Assembly: GCA_910587705.1 (NCBI GenBank)
Contig: CAJUMX010000018.1
Location: 1-63,228 of the forward strand
Source: an uncultured Oscillibacter sp.
GTDB lineage: Bacteria; Bacillota; Clostridia; Oscillospirales; Oscillospiraceae
Reading direction: 5' to 3'
DNA: 63,228 nucleotides
Position numbers and translations under genes: made by a program
Notes under the pieces: model-generated
The model's input: the letters and a program-made list of their open reading frames with translations, nothing else
Told to the model about the DNA's origin: nothing
Databases searched by the model: none
In this document: positions 16,662-25,223 of the stretch, one piece after another
Numbering within the stretch: position 1 is the first letter of the stretch
How the letters are laid out: each line of letters opens with the position of its first letter

Positions 16662-16787
16662 TTACTCCGTCAGCTGCATCCCGCCCTGAGCAGGTTCCTG
16701 CTTCTCGCGCAGTTCCAGCCACAGTGGGTTGTACTCCACCTCCATCTGACTGTGGACGGCGCCGTCTGAGAGGGGCGCTCCTGCCAT
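16662..16787 (-). CDS. Unnoticed 41-aa protein with the shared GGM tail
   Basis: The gene reads MAGAPLSDGAV...EYNPLWLELREK and ends QEPAQGGMQLTE. GGAGGGG lies 5 bases before the ATG. It is too short for usual gene-length cutoffs, but it has a proper ribosome site, ICE-like codon use, the ICE's orientation and the Gly-Gly-Met tail found on about 20 other proteins here. The GG pair is written GGC GGG and no start codon follows, so the tail is not a by-product of a downstream ribosome site. Function unknown. The start region is inside a perfect hairpin (16771-16797). Confidence 0.55.
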   Translation of the reverse strand: MAGAPLSDGAVHSQMEVEYNPLWLELREKQEPAQGGMQLTE

Positions 16788-16797
16788 GAGCGCCCCT
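16771..16797 (-). promoter_or_regulatory. Hairpin sequestering the ribosome site of the 41-aa gene
   Basis: Ten-base perfect arms, AGGGGCGCTC and GAGCGCCCCT, enclose a 7-nt loop that contains the ATG (16785-16787). In the transcript most of the GGAGGGG ribosome site is in the stem and the start codon is in the loop. This could hold translation down until the stem is melted, or act as a protein-binding operator. Confidence 0.5.
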
Positions 16798-16825
16798 CCG
16801 CTGTTGGTGTGTGGTGGTTTGGAGA

Positions 16826-17404
16826 TCAGAGCGAGAGCGTCTGATCCATCTGCACCGTATTTTCCTGCGTCTCCTCTACAGTTGTGGACGCCAGCTGCGG
16901 ATCAAGATACCGGATCACGACCCCCTGGTAGTCATAGCCAACTTTGCACAACAGCTTATCCGTCAGATTTCTCAGCAGTGCCTCTGTATCGAATTTGCTT
17001 TCCCAGTACAGTCCCTCGTCTATTTTCAGCGGCGCAGCCATCCCTTCCGGCGTCTTTGCCAGCAGGGGACGAAAGTTTCCAAACACCCGGCCTCTGAGTT
17101 CCAGCATCCATCTGTGGCGCCTGGGATCGCTGTTGCAGTCTTGGAGGATAGCGGTCACAGCTTTCTTCCAGCTCGGTGTGTTCATCTCGACACCACCCGG
17201 CAGAATCAGTGACACAGGCTTTTTGCCCTTGAATGCTGACGGCATTGCCGCCAGGGTGAGGACGCGCTCATCCTCCTTCAGCTCGGCCCCGCCTTCCTCC
17301 AGTACACGGCTGGCCAGCGCATCAAATTTGCTGTCGATCAGCTGATGGCACTCCCCGCGGATGCTTTCGATCTCAGCCAGCACAGTGACCTGCTCTTTTG
17401 TCAT
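16826..17404 (-). CDS. Conserved ICE hypothetical protein, 192 aa
   Basis: The chosen start is the ATG at 17404 (MTKEQVTVLAEIESIRGEC), 11 bases beyond the stop of the upstream gene and preceded by GTGAGG; the open frame continues upstream only as a shadow of that gene. It has a helical N terminus, a central segment (PGGVEMNTPSWKKAVTAIL, DPRRHRWMLELRGRVFG) and an acidic Gln-rich end. I do not recognise a family. It is translationally linked to the gene at 17413. Confidence 0.65.
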   Translation of the reverse strand: MTKEQVTVLAEIESIRGECHQLIDSKFDALASRVLEEGGAELKEDERVLTLAAMPSAFKGKKPVSLILPGGVEMNTPSWKKAVTAILQDCNSDPRRHRWMLELRGRVFGNFRPLLAKTPEGMAAPLKIDEGLYWESKFDTEALLRNLTDKLLCKVGYDYQGVVIRYLDPQLASTTVEETQENTVQMDQTLSL

Positions 17405-17412
17405 TCCGCACC

Positions 17413-17955
17413 TCACTCCAGCGCGGGCTGCACGGCGATATGGTCCTCTGCCCCCTGGGGCTGGAGCGCCATGCGCACCTCTTCCAGCTCCGCCCGGAGA
17501 TCCTCTACCCTCAGAAATCCTGCAGCGGGGATTTTGGTGGTCAGGAGCATATCTTCCAGCCCACCCATCTCTGTAAGTGTCCTGGCTGTTTTCAGAAGCG
17601 TATGACGGTAATCGCCAGGGGCGTTCACCGCGGTCTGAAACAACATCCAGACCGCGTTCAGCTGGGCGGCGGCGTCCGGCACAGGGAGCAGGCGGTCCGG
17701 ATCGATCAGGTGCGGTGTGTCCTGCTTTGTGGCAGTAAACTGGCGGGCGCTTTCCATCTCCTGGTCGATCCACATCAGAAGCGGTATGGCATCCACGCTC
17801 AGTTTGCTGGCCGCCGCGAAGACATCCAGCCCCGTCCGGAGATGAAGGGCGGCATCCAGCGCCTCCGCATCCGTATTCAGGAGGGATACCGTTTCGTGGG
17901 CGATGAGGATGCACAGGTCGAGAGGGGTGAGAGTGGTTCTGTCTGCTGTTTTCAT
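17413..17955 (-). CDS. Conserved ICE hypothetical protein, 180 aa
   Basis: The ATG at 17955 follows AGAAGGAAAC. The protein is almost all helical and acidic, with long amphipathic stretches (LDLCILIAHETVSLLNTDAE, QLNAVWMLFQTAVNAPGDYR) and no membrane segment. No family recognised. It lies downstream of a candidate internal promoter and upstream of the 192-aa gene. Confidence 0.65.
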   Translation of the reverse strand: MKTADRTTLTPLDLCILIAHETVSLLNTDAEALDAALHLRTGLDVFAAASKLSVDAIPLLMWIDQEMESARQFTATKQDTPHLIDPDRLLPVPDAAAQLNAVWMLFQTAVNAPGDYRHTLLKTARTLTEMGGLEDMLLTTKIPAAGFLRVEDLRAELEEVRMALQPQGAEDHIAVQPALE

Positions 17956-18031
17956 ATTCTGTTTCCTTCTTTCTGTGTTTTATTTTAGGGTGCGGAAACA
18001 CAATGGCACACTTTCATCGGGAAAGCTATTC

Positions 18032-18061
18032 ATCAAAGCCAACGAAAAATCGGGCTGTCAA
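18032..18061 (-). promoter_or_regulatory. Candidate internal promoter of the oriT-proximal genes
   Basis: On the minus strand TTGACA (18056-18061), an 18-bp spacer and TTTGAT (18032-18037) lie 77 bp before the 180-aa gene. The -35 is perfect and the -10 is fair. The gap (17956-18087) is one of the few untranslated stretches in the operon. Confidence 0.45.
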
Positions 18062-18087
18062 ATTGGCAAAGACGCAGAAAATTCATG

Positions 18088-19110
18088 TCACATCGTGGGC
18101 TGGGTGGGCGGCTCCATCTCCTCCGCCATCAGCTGGGCGCTGTAGTCTTTTAACGTCTGCCCGGTCTGCTCCTGGCAGTAGGCGTCCATCTTGCGCAGCA
18201 GCGCCGCCTTCTCGACAGGGTTGAGCCGGTACTCCACCGGCTCCTCACGTCCGTCCGCACGGTGCAGGTCTACCTCCAGCTCATCGCAGACCTGTCCGGC
18301 GGCCATGTCGTAGTTGGCGTACACGTTCAGGGTGTCGTCGTTCTCGCCGGTGCAGACGTGTGTGCCGAACGCCGCATCCACGTCAAAACTGGCTTCCATG
18401 TAGAAATCCAGCAGACCATCTATCTCGGTGATCTCCTCCGCGAAAGAGATATCCCGCGCGGAGAGGTGACCCGGTGAGGTAAGCTCTTTGCTCTCCAGCT
18501 TCTCCAGGAACCGGGACACATACTGCTCCGGTCTGAGGCAGCTCTTCCGGTATGCGTGGTAGACAGCAGTGGAGACGTCCTGCATGGACCAGGTCTTCCA
18601 GCCATCTACGTCATCTGCGGTGGAGAGCTCCTGCCTGTCGAAGTCCAGATCGAATACGCCCGTGACCTTATTGGGAGCCTCCACCCGCAGTGCCAGCAGT
18701 TGGTCATACCGTTCGGCGGTGACCGGCTCCATTCTTGCGAAGGCGCTCGTCTGGAGCGCGGCGATACCATTACCCTGATCCTCACGCAGATACCGGCGCA
18801 GGAATTTGCCGACCTCCAGAATATCCTCCGTTCTGTCCAGCTGGAAGAATGACTTCTCTCCATTCTCCCGCACACAGAAGGCAGTGTACTTCCGGGCCGC
18901 TTCCTTCTCTGCCTGTTCCGCAGCGTACTCCGCGTCGATACGGGTGCGGATATCCTGCTGCACCTCATGGGGCACCAGCTCTGCATACAGATCGATTAGC
19001 ATCTCCTGCATCTGTTTCTCAACAGAGGAACCCTGCTCCTCGAGTACAGAGGAGAGCGCATCCATCTTGTATTCATGGAGCCACAGCTCCAGCTGCATAT
19101 CACCGCTCAT
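18088..19110 (-). CDS. ICE paralogue family protein A1, 340 aa, tailed
   Basis: The protein has a helical, acidic N-terminal segment (residues 1-70), a middle region with PNKVTGVFDLDFDRQELST, and a C-terminal module with FDVDAAFG, ENDDTLNVYANYDMAAGQV and KAALLRKMDAYCQEQTGQTL. It is a clear paralogue of the protein at 19340-20380 and shares its C-terminal module with the 400-aa protein at 20670. It ends PPTQPTM, a variant of the shared tail. The ATG follows GGAGGGCAG. No named domain is recognised and function is unknown. Confidence 0.7.
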   Translation of the reverse strand: MSGDMQLELWLHEYKMDALSSVLEEQGSSVEKQMQEMLIDLYAELVPHEVQQDIRTRIDAEYAAEQAEKEAARKYTAFCVRENGEKSFFQLDRTEDILEVGKFLRRYLREDQGNGIAALQTSAFARMEPVTAERYDQLLALRVEAPNKVTGVFDLDFDRQELSTADDVDGWKTWSMQDVSTAVYHAYRKSCLRPEQYVSRFLEKLESKELTSPGHLSARDISFAEEITEIDGLLDFYMEASFDVDAAFGTHVCTGENDDTLNVYANYDMAAGQVCDELEVDLHRADGREEPVEYRLNPVEKAALLRKMDAYCQEQTGQTLKDYSAQLMAEEMEPPTQPTM

Positions 19111-19240
19111 ACGCTGCCCTCCGTCTCCTGCTCTGCGGGACAGCTGCCGGTTTGGACATCACCCTGGGCGGGCTGGGACGGGTGGGCGCGGACTTGGCGT
19201 CCAGGTTGAAGGACAGTATGATCCTGTTTTTCTCCATCAT
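19100..19240 (-). pseudogene. Internally deleted copy of the small DUF6103-like gene
   Basis: After AGGAGG the frame reads MMEKNRIILSF, then jumps to NLDAKSAPTRPSPPRVMSKP. These match the first 10 and the last 35 residues of the intact 90-aa gene at 20377-20649, so about 47 central codons have been lost. A further one-base loss shifts the end, giving RRRRAAYER instead of the normal terminus. With the paralogous gene downstream this shows a tandem duplication of a two-gene unit followed by decay. Confidence 0.7.
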
Positions 19241-19339
19241 GCATATTCCTCCTATCTCTTACATCATTTGTTCTATCTTGAGTGGAGTGGGTCCCTCCCG
19301 ACGCTGTGCCAGTACCTCCGGCAGATGCTCTCCACACAA

Positions 19340-20380
19340 TCACATCATGAGCTGGGTGGGCGGCGTCATCTCCTTCGTCATCAGCTGGGCGCTGTAGTCT
19401 TTCAATGTCTTCCCGGTCTGCCCTTGGCAGTAGACGTCCATCTTCCGCAGCATGATCGCTTTCTCAACCGTGTTGAGCCGGTATGTCACAGACTCCTCGC
19501 GTCCATCCGCCCGGTGCAGATTGACCTCCAACTCATCGCAGACCAGCCCGGAGGCCATGTCGTAATTGGCGCAGACGTTCAGGGTATCATCATTCTCGTT
19601 GGCGCAGGCCAGGGCGCCGAATACTTCGCCCACATCGAAGCTGGTTTCCATATAGAAATTCAGCAGACCGTCTGCCACTGCAATTTCCTCCACGAAGAAG
19701 ATTTCGCTTGCGGAGAGGCGGCCCGCGGAGGGACGCTGCCGGCCCTCCAGGCTGCTCATGAAGCGATCTATACTCCGCCCCAGCTTCTTTCCCTCGCTCT
19801 GGTAGGTTTGGTTGACTGCAATAAAAATGTCCCTTATGGAATAGCTCCTCCAACCGTGTGCGGGATCAATTGTGGACAGCTCCTGCTTGTCAAAGTCCAG
19901 ATCAAATACCGCTGTGACCTTGTTGGGGGATGCCATATGGATTGCCAGCATCCGCTCATACAACTCCGCACCGATTGGCTTTGAACTGTAAAACAGCTTT
20001 GGGACTTCGGTGAGGGCCGGTGCTCTGCTCCGGTTTTCATAGAAGCCGCGCAGCATGTTGGCAACACAGAGAAGATTTTCACTGCGTTCCAGCACAAAAA
20101 ATCTGTCCGCCCCATTCTCGCGGACATGAAATGCTGTGTGCGGATCTTCCGCTTGCTCTAATTCCAGTGCTGTCGTTCCTTCTTCCCACAAGGTATATTC
20201 CGCTTGGATAGATGCACGAACCCTCTGCTGAATTTCCGAAGGCACCTGCTCCTCGTACAGACGAAGGAGCATATCATTCATCCGTTCCTCGACGGTAGCG
20301 CCCTGTTCCGCCAGTACAGAGGAGAGCGCATCCATCTTGTATTCATGGAGCCACAGATCCAGATGCACATCGCCGCTCAT
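19340..20380 (-). CDS. ICE paralogue family protein A2, 346 aa, tailed
   Basis: This is a paralogue of the 340-aa protein at 18088. The N terminus is almost identical (MSGD, LWLHEYKMDALSSVL) and so is the C-terminal module (ENDDTLNVCANYDMASGLVC, RKMDVYCQGQTGKTLKDYSA), while the middle differs. It ends PPTQLMM. The ATG at 20380 overlaps the stop of the DUF6103-like gene (GTATGAGC), so the two are translationally coupled. Function unknown. Confidence 0.7.
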   Translation of the reverse strand: MSGDVHLDLWLHEYKMDALSSVLAEQGATVEERMNDMLLRLYEEQVPSEIQQRVRASIQAEYTLWEEGTTALELEQAEDPHTAFHVRENGADRFFVLERSENLLCVANMLRGFYENRSRAPALTEVPKLFYSSKPIGAELYERMLAIHMASPNKVTAVFDLDFDKQELSTIDPAHGWRSYSIRDIFIAVNQTYQSEGKKLGRSIDRFMSSLEGRQRPSAGRLSASEIFFVEEIAVADGLLNFYMETSFDVGEVFGALACANENDDTLNVCANYDMASGLVCDELEVNLHRADGREESVTYRLNTVEKAIMLRKMDVYCQGQTGKTLKDYSAQLMTKEMTPPTQLMM

Positions 20381-20649
20381 ACACCGCCCTCCTTCACCTG
20401 CTCTGCGGGGCCAGCTGCCGGTTTGGACACCGCCCTGGATGGGCTGGGACGAGTCGGACGCCTGGGACGGGCGGGCGCGGTCTTGGCGTCCAGATACTCC
20501 CGCAGAGGCTCCGGCACCGTCTGCTCATAGAGCAGGCGCAGAGCCTCGTCCATCTTCTTCTGCACTGTGGTGTTCTCCTTTTTCAAATAAAACACCAGTG
20601 CCTCCATCTTCTCGCCGTCGAAGGACAGCGTGATTTCATTTTTCTCCAT
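20377..20649 (-). CDS. DUF6103-like small protein, 90 aa
   Basis: Residues 1-55 form a strand and two helices (EITLSFDGEKMEALVFYL, TVQKKMDEALRLLYEQTVPE) similar to a ribbon-helix-helix-like regulator. A basic Pro/Arg linker follows (RPRRPTRPSPSR). I associate this pattern with the DUF6103 family of Clostridia ICEs. The end, KEGGV, is encoded by codons that also contain the GGAGGG ribosome site of the next gene. The start ATG follows AGGAGG. Confidence 0.65.
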   Translation of the reverse strand: MEKNEITLSFDGEKMEALVFYLKKENTTVQKKMDEALRLLYEQTVPEPLREYLDAKTAPARPRRPTRPSPSRAVSKPAAGPAEQVKEGGV

Positions 20650-20669
20650 ACTGCTTTCCCTCCTCTGCT

Positions 20670-21872
20670 CTACATAGTGGGTCCCGTTTGGAACGTAGCA
20701 GGTCCATTACGACGCTGTGCTGGCGGCTCCGGCAAATGTTCGCCATACAGCGCCACACAGAAAATGTCCATCTTCCGCTTTAGGGATTCCCTGGTTTCAT
20801 CTGTGAGGGTACAGGAAAACCACTCATCGCCGCCGGGCGATCTCACCACAACATCCAGAGTGTCATCGACCTGGCCTGTGTGTTCATTGTAGGATGTGTA
20901 CGCCTGGATGTAGGAGTCATCCTCTTCACAGGACAGTTGTCTGCCGAATACGGCTTCTTCACAGGCAAGGACATCCAGGCAGAACGTGATCCAGCCGTTC
21001 TCTGTGCCGGTCCGCTCCTGGACATCCAGATCCCCGGCTGTCAGTGGACGGCTGCCCTGAAGGAACGGATACTGTACTGCTTTCTGGCCTGTTGTCTGTA
21101 CGGCCATCTGATAGGGACCGCCCAGCCAACGGACGCCGCGCTCATAGAGAAACCTGTCCCCGATCCGGTTCATGATCTCCAGGTCAAAGTCGGAGGCGTC
21201 CACTGTCCCCAGTGCGGTGGAGAGACCTCGTCCGGCGTGGACGGTGCAGAGGGCAGGCCACTCCGCCACCTCCGGATACTTTCGAATCGCCTCCTGGTAC
21301 ACAGTCGTTTTCTTGACCGCCTCCTCATCCGTAACGGAGCCGGAGGCAAAACCGCTTGTCCAGTGCGGCCCGGCGTCGCCGCCCAGCGCGATGTAGGTAA
21401 AACGGATGGGCATCTGCGCAGTCATGCGCACCAGCGTCCGATCCGCCTCATCACGGGCGAGATCAATGCTGTTGTTCTTCCCGTTCCACCAGTGGGGGTG
21501 GAGAGACATATCCTCCAGCAGTTCCCGCACCACATTGACCTGGCGGCGGCGGTCATCCCCGGTGGCCTCCAGTGTGGCGACGAAGCGACGCAGTTCCCGG
21601 ATGGTGTCCTTCTGCATCTGCTGTGTGGCCGGAACGGTAAAATAGCAGCCGCGGGCCTGCTCCAGCTCACGGTCAAACTGCTCCATCAGCTTGGGGTCAG
21701 GCTCCAGTCCGTCCAGCCTTGCCATGCCCTGAAGGATAGCGTCCGTCCAGAGTCGGCGCTGTTCTGCCCAGAGAGGCGCACCCTCGGGCTGATGGCGCTC
21801 ATAGCTGTGCTGCCGCTCGATGGCATAGGCGGTGAGCCCCATAGCGACACGGCGAATATCAAATTTCTTCAT
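20670..21872 (-). CDS. Conserved ICE protein, 400 aa, tailed
   Basis: The N-terminal 110 residues are helical (MKKFDIRRVAMGLTAYAIER). The middle holds PIRFTYIALGGDAGPHWTSG and a FDLEIMNRIGDRFLYERGV segment. The C-terminal module (ACEEAVFGRQLSCEEDD, TGQVDDTLDVVV, ESLKRKMDIFCVALYGEHL) is homologous to the end of the two proteins at 18088 and 19340. It ends QTGPTM. The tail is followed by a stop and then a separate AGAGGAGGG site, so the tail codons are not the ribosome site. Function unknown. Confidence 0.7.
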   Translation of the reverse strand: MKKFDIRRVAMGLTAYAIERQHSYERHQPEGAPLWAEQRRLWTDAILQGMARLDGLEPDPKLMEQFDRELEQARGCYFTVPATQQMQKDTIRELRRFVATLEATGDDRRRQVNVVRELLEDMSLHPHWWNGKNNSIDLARDEADRTLVRMTAQMPIRFTYIALGGDAGPHWTSGFASGSVTDEEAVKKTTVYQEAIRKYPEVAEWPALCTVHAGRGLSTALGTVDASDFDLEIMNRIGDRFLYERGVRWLGGPYQMAVQTTGQKAVQYPFLQGSRPLTAGDLDVQERTGTENGWITFCLDVLACEEAVFGRQLSCEEDDSYIQAYTSYNEHTGQVDDTLDVVVRSPGGDEWFSCTLTDETRESLKRKMDIFCVALYGEHLPEPPAQRRNGPATFQTGPTM

Positions 21873-21880
21873 AGAGGCTC

Positions 21881-22723
21881 CTATCCCATGGTGGGGCCCA
21901 TGGTCTGCTCCGCCTCCATATAAGCGTCGTGGGCCTCGTTGAACCGCACCAGCTCTTCCGGGTCCACGCCGGTAAGTACGATCTCTGTTCCCTCCGGGGT
22001 ATCGCAGATCTCGGACACACGGGCGCTCAGCAGGGCGGCGTGATCCTCCTGCCCGGCGTCAGTCAGCTCACACAGATTTTCCACCAGCACAGACTGCTCC
22101 GCTTCCTCATGGCACAGGAACATCAGCCCGCTTCCTTTCAGAAGGGGGAGCAGATCCTTCAGGAGAAGCTCAGGCGCTTTATTCTCTTTGAGCCGCTGGC
22201 AGTATTCCGGGTGGTACTCCATCTCGATGCAGCCGTCGTGCATATCCACTGCTGCGACCTCGGGGCGCTGCTTCAGGGCGGACCTGAGCATAGAGTCCAA
22301 TCCGCTGCCCTCCCGGACTGTCAGATCCAGATGCTCCTCCAGATCCTCGAAATAGACACACCAGCTTCCACTGGCGGTGTTCTCCGTTCCCCACCGGATG
22401 ATAAAGTCCGCCGCCCGATCCATCTCGGCGTTGACGATGTCCCGCATTCCGGGGACGTAAGAGGCGTAGCGGGGATAATTGTACCCCTCCGCATCAATGA
22501 GTACGCCGTCATTTCCACCCTGTTCCAGGGCCAGAAGGCAGTGCATGATACCGTCCTTCTTGAACATACAGTCCTTGTTTTCCATGATGAACGGCTGATC
22601 GTCCAGAGGGGTAATCTTCAGCCGGCAGAAATCCTCATGGGACAGCTCCACTACCTTTTCAATCCGGCAGTCTTCCATCTGGAAATTGCTTGCTTTATAC
22701 TGAAAATTTGTTTTGAATTTCAT
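21881..22723 (-). CDS. DUF6329-like protein, 280 aa, tailed
   Basis: The N-terminal 120 residues (MKFKTNFQYKASNFQMEDCR, CMFKKDGIMHCLLALEQGGN, EGYNYPRYASYVPG) match the pattern I know as DUF6329 in Firmicutes mobile elements. The second half is acidic and helical with a possible beta domain (EVAAVDMHDGCIEMEYHPEY). It ends EQTMGPTMG; the last codons (GGA TAG GAG) form part of the ribosome site of the next gene. The ATG follows GGAGG. Function unknown. Confidence 0.7.
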   Translation of the reverse strand: MKFKTNFQYKASNFQMEDCRIEKVVELSHEDFCRLKITPLDDQPFIMENKDCMFKKDGIMHCLLALEQGGNDGVLIDAEGYNYPRYASYVPGMRDIVNAEMDRAADFIIRWGTENTASGSWCVYFEDLEEHLDLTVREGSGLDSMLRSALKQRPEVAAVDMHDGCIEMEYHPEYCQRLKENKAPELLLKDLLPLLKGSGLMFLCHEEAEQSVLVENLCELTDAGQEDHAALLSARVSEICDTPEGTEIVLTGVDPEELVRFNEAHDAYMEAEQTMGPTMG

Positions 22724-22746
22724 AGCGCATTTCCTCCTCTCTGCGT

Positions 22747-23802
22747 TTATGGCAGGTAGCTTCTGGGATTGGTCCGCTCCCCGTTGATCCGTACCTCGAA
22801 GTGGAGATGCGGCCCGGTAGACCGCCCGGTGGAGCCGGAGAGGGCGATCACATCCCCGGCCTCCACCGTCTGACCCACCCGCGCCAGCAGCTGGGAGTTG
22901 TGGCCGTACAGGGTAGACAGGCCGTTGCCGTGGTCGATCATCACATAGTAGCCATAGCCGCCCTGGTTGTAGGTGGACACGGTCACGGTCCCCGGCAGGG
23001 CGGCGCGGACGGATGTGCCGGTGGGGACAGCCAGATCCATCCCCGTGTGGCCCCGCCGCTCCCCTGAGAAGGGGTCGCGGCGGTATCCGAACTCCGAAGT
23101 GACCACGTTCCTCCAGCCTGCCCCAATGGGTGAGCAGAAGCCGTCCGCGCCGATGAAGGGTACATCTGACCCGTCAAATCCGCTGCCGCCGCCAGCCGCT
23201 CCATATCGGATCAGGTTGTAGATGCTGTCGGCGTTGCTCTGCTGCTCAGCGGTAGGCGCCGCACCCATGGCGGCGATGTTCTGCCATACGGTTCCCAGAT
23301 CCTCGATGGGAATGGCCACGAAGTAGGTTTCCTCCGTCTCCTCCGGCGGATCGCTGCCCTCCACGAGAACTGTGCGGATACGCTCCTCCCAGGTGACAAA
23401 GCAGTCCGCGAAGGACTGAGCGTCCCCATGGCTTTCCGCGCCGAAGTACAGAGCATAAAAATTTGCCTTGACGCGGATATCGTCAAGGCTGGTTTCTTCC
23501 TCTGTACTTTCCTGGATCACTGCGATGGCGGCATCCAGCTGGGCGAAGCTGGCGCGCATGGCCTCGATGCACAGCCGGTACTCCTCCGGGGTTTCCGTTG
23601 GAATAGCGATGGTATCGTAAAAACACAGTTCCACAGCGGTGATGTTGTGCTCAGTGGCTCCGGAGCCCAGAGAGCATAAAAAGGCAATAAGCAGGATGAG
23701 GGGGGAGAGGATCGCCACCAGCGTCCAGCCCACCGCTTTCCGCGCCTTTTCATCAGTCAGGATGATGGCGGCGGCTTTTGCTATCAGAGCCGGATTAGCC
23801 AA
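22747..23802 (-). CDS. M23-family cell-wall endopeptidase of the conjugation system
   Basis: The 351-residue protein has one membrane segment (about 26-46), a 150-residue extracellular stalk and a C-terminal LytM/M23 domain. The zinc ligands are visible: HTGMD (His252, Asp256) and HLHFE (His332, His334). It should cut peptidoglycan cross-links locally for assembly of the type IV channel, the job of VirB1-like hydrolases in Gram-positive ICEs. It starts with TTG at 23802, which overlaps the stop of the previous gene; the ribosome site GGAGGG is inside that gene's tail codons. Confidence 0.9.
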   Translation of the reverse strand: MANPALIAKAAAIILTDEKARKAVGWTLVAILSPLILLIAFLCSLGSGATEHNITAVELCFYDTIAIPTETPEEYRLCIEAMRASFAQLDAAIAVIQESTEEETSLDDIRVKANFYALYFGAESHGDAQSFADCFVTWEERIRTVLVEGSDPPEETEETYFVAIPIEDLGTVWQNIAAMGAAPTAEQQSNADSIYNLIRYGAAGGGSGFDGSDVPFIGADGFCSPIGAGWRNVVTSEFGYRRDPFSGERRGHTGMDLAVPTGTSVRAALPGTVTVSTYNQGGYGYYVMIDHGNGLSTLYGHNSQLLARVGQTVEAGDVIALSGSTGRSTGPHLHFEVRINGERTNPRSYLP

Positions 23803-25198
23803 GAGTCATCCCTCCGTTCTCCTGGGCAGGCGTCTGCTCCATCTCTGCCTGCATCTCAGACCAGTGGTCCGCCAGTGCCTGGAGCGTTTCCTCGTGGCCG
23901 GCGCAGGGCCGCGTCTGCGCCCACTGCCGGTATTGGTCGAAGTTCATGCCGCCGTCCAGCAGCAGCTTGCACACCGCCACCGCATCGTTTTGGACACAGG
24001 CGTGGAGTGTGCTGTAGTCATTGACGTCTACCCACATCCGCTTTTCCAGAAGTTCTTCCGCGATCCAGCTGTCACGCCCCTCATAGGTCAGCATGTGCAG
24101 CGTCCTCCAGACACTGGAGCCGCCGGAGATGCCTTTCTCCACCAGAGCGGATAATGTACGAAAGTCTTTGTCTGCGGCGAACTGCTCCAGGAGGCGGGAC
24201 GGCGCGGCAGCGATCTGTTCCTCACCGCACCGCTTGATGATCTCCTTGGCAATGAAGCGGTGGTCTGAGTGGGCGTAGGAGGCCATCTCCCCAAAGAAGG
24301 ACGGCTCCAGCTTCGGCACACTGGTCTGTGCCCTCACCATCATGGACAGAACCTTCTCCAGATCATTGATGTCGATGGCTCTCTTGCAGGCGTTACAGTA
24401 CGCCGCGTAGTCGATATTGCATCTGTCCTGCATCAGCAGCTCCGTCATCTTCCGTCCCACGGCTCCCGGACGGCCGGCTGCCTCCATCAGCAGGGTTTCC
24501 TCCTGCTGATATGGAACCCTGGCGGCGTACTTCTTGAAGGCTTCCAATTCTCCATCTTGGATCGCCAGCACCGCTTTGTCAAAGTCACTCATCCTCAAGG
24601 GACGCATCCCCACCGCATTGACGTACTCCGTGATGCTCCCGGTCATGCGGCGCAGGAGCTGTTCGGTCTGGCCCACGGCCTGCTCCTGCCGCTCCCGCTG
24701 CTCCACCAGAGCCTTGATGATCACTTTCTGCTCCTGCTGGCTGAGATGCACCACCGCGCCGCCGGTGTCATCCTCCATACCCCCAATCTTCATGTACCGG
24801 GCGTGGGGGGCACGGGCGCCGTGAAACGCCTTGGTGATGGCGGAGGAGATGAGGAACATCCTGTCCAGGTCGTTGCCGTTATCCCCCCGCGTCTTGCCGG
24901 TGATGAAGCTCCTGGTGATGGGCTTTCCATCCTCGTGCCATTTGAGGTACACATCCAGGTACACACCCTCGCAGCCACCGTAGTCAGTGGTGCAGAAGAT
25001 GTCGGCGTCCTTGGGAATCTCCCGGCCATCTTTCCAGTGGTCGTCCATAAGGAAGTATTCATCGGGCAGGTATCCCATACCCTTCAGCCGGTGCTTCAGT
25101 TCCTCGAACACCTCCTGCGCCGCAGGCTGGCCGGCGTACTCCAGCTTGCGGGGGTCCGCCTCAGAGGGCTTCCACCGCTCCAGTTCAATTACATTCAT
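23795..25198 (-). CDS. Ankyrin-like repeat protein, 467 aa, tailed
   Basis: The N-terminal part (residues 1-150) contains DADIFCTTDYGGCEGVYLDV and KPITRSFITGKTRGDNGNDL, a region I have seen in ICE proteins of unknown role. The C-terminal half (about 255-440) is a helical repeat resembling degenerate ankyrin repeats (EGRDSWIAEELLEKRMWVDV, YSTLHACVQNDAVAVCKLLL). It ends ENGGMTLG. The tail codons GGA GGG ATG supply the ribosome site, and the overlapping TTG starts the M23 gene. The ATG follows GGGGGATA. Confidence 0.7.
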   Translation of the reverse strand: MNVIELERWKPSEADPRKLEYAGQPAAQEVFEELKHRLKGMGYLPDEYFLMDDHWKDGREIPKDADIFCTTDYGGCEGVYLDVYLKWHEDGKPITRSFITGKTRGDNGNDLDRMFLISSAITKAFHGARAPHARYMKIGGMEDDTGGAVVHLSQQEQKVIIKALVEQRERQEQAVGQTEQLLRRMTGSITEYVNAVGMRPLRMSDFDKAVLAIQDGELEAFKKYAARVPYQQEETLLMEAAGRPGAVGRKMTELLMQDRCNIDYAAYCNACKRAIDINDLEKVLSMMVRAQTSVPKLEPSFFGEMASYAHSDHRFIAKEIIKRCGEEQIAAAPSRLLEQFAADKDFRTLSALVEKGISGGSSVWRTLHMLTYEGRDSWIAEELLEKRMWVDVNDYSTLHACVQNDAVAVCKLLLDGGMNFDQYRQWAQTRPCAGHEETLQALADHWSEMQAEMEQTPAQENGGMTLG

Positions 25199-25223
25199 TT
25201 TCGTATCCCCCGTTTGTTATATT

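Noticed and set aside
16441..16722. A 93-codon minus-strand frame across the oriT region
   Set aside because: It overlaps the 41-aa gene in another frame, is Arg/Cys-rich without pattern and lacks a ribosome site. The inverted repeat and nick motif better explain the region.
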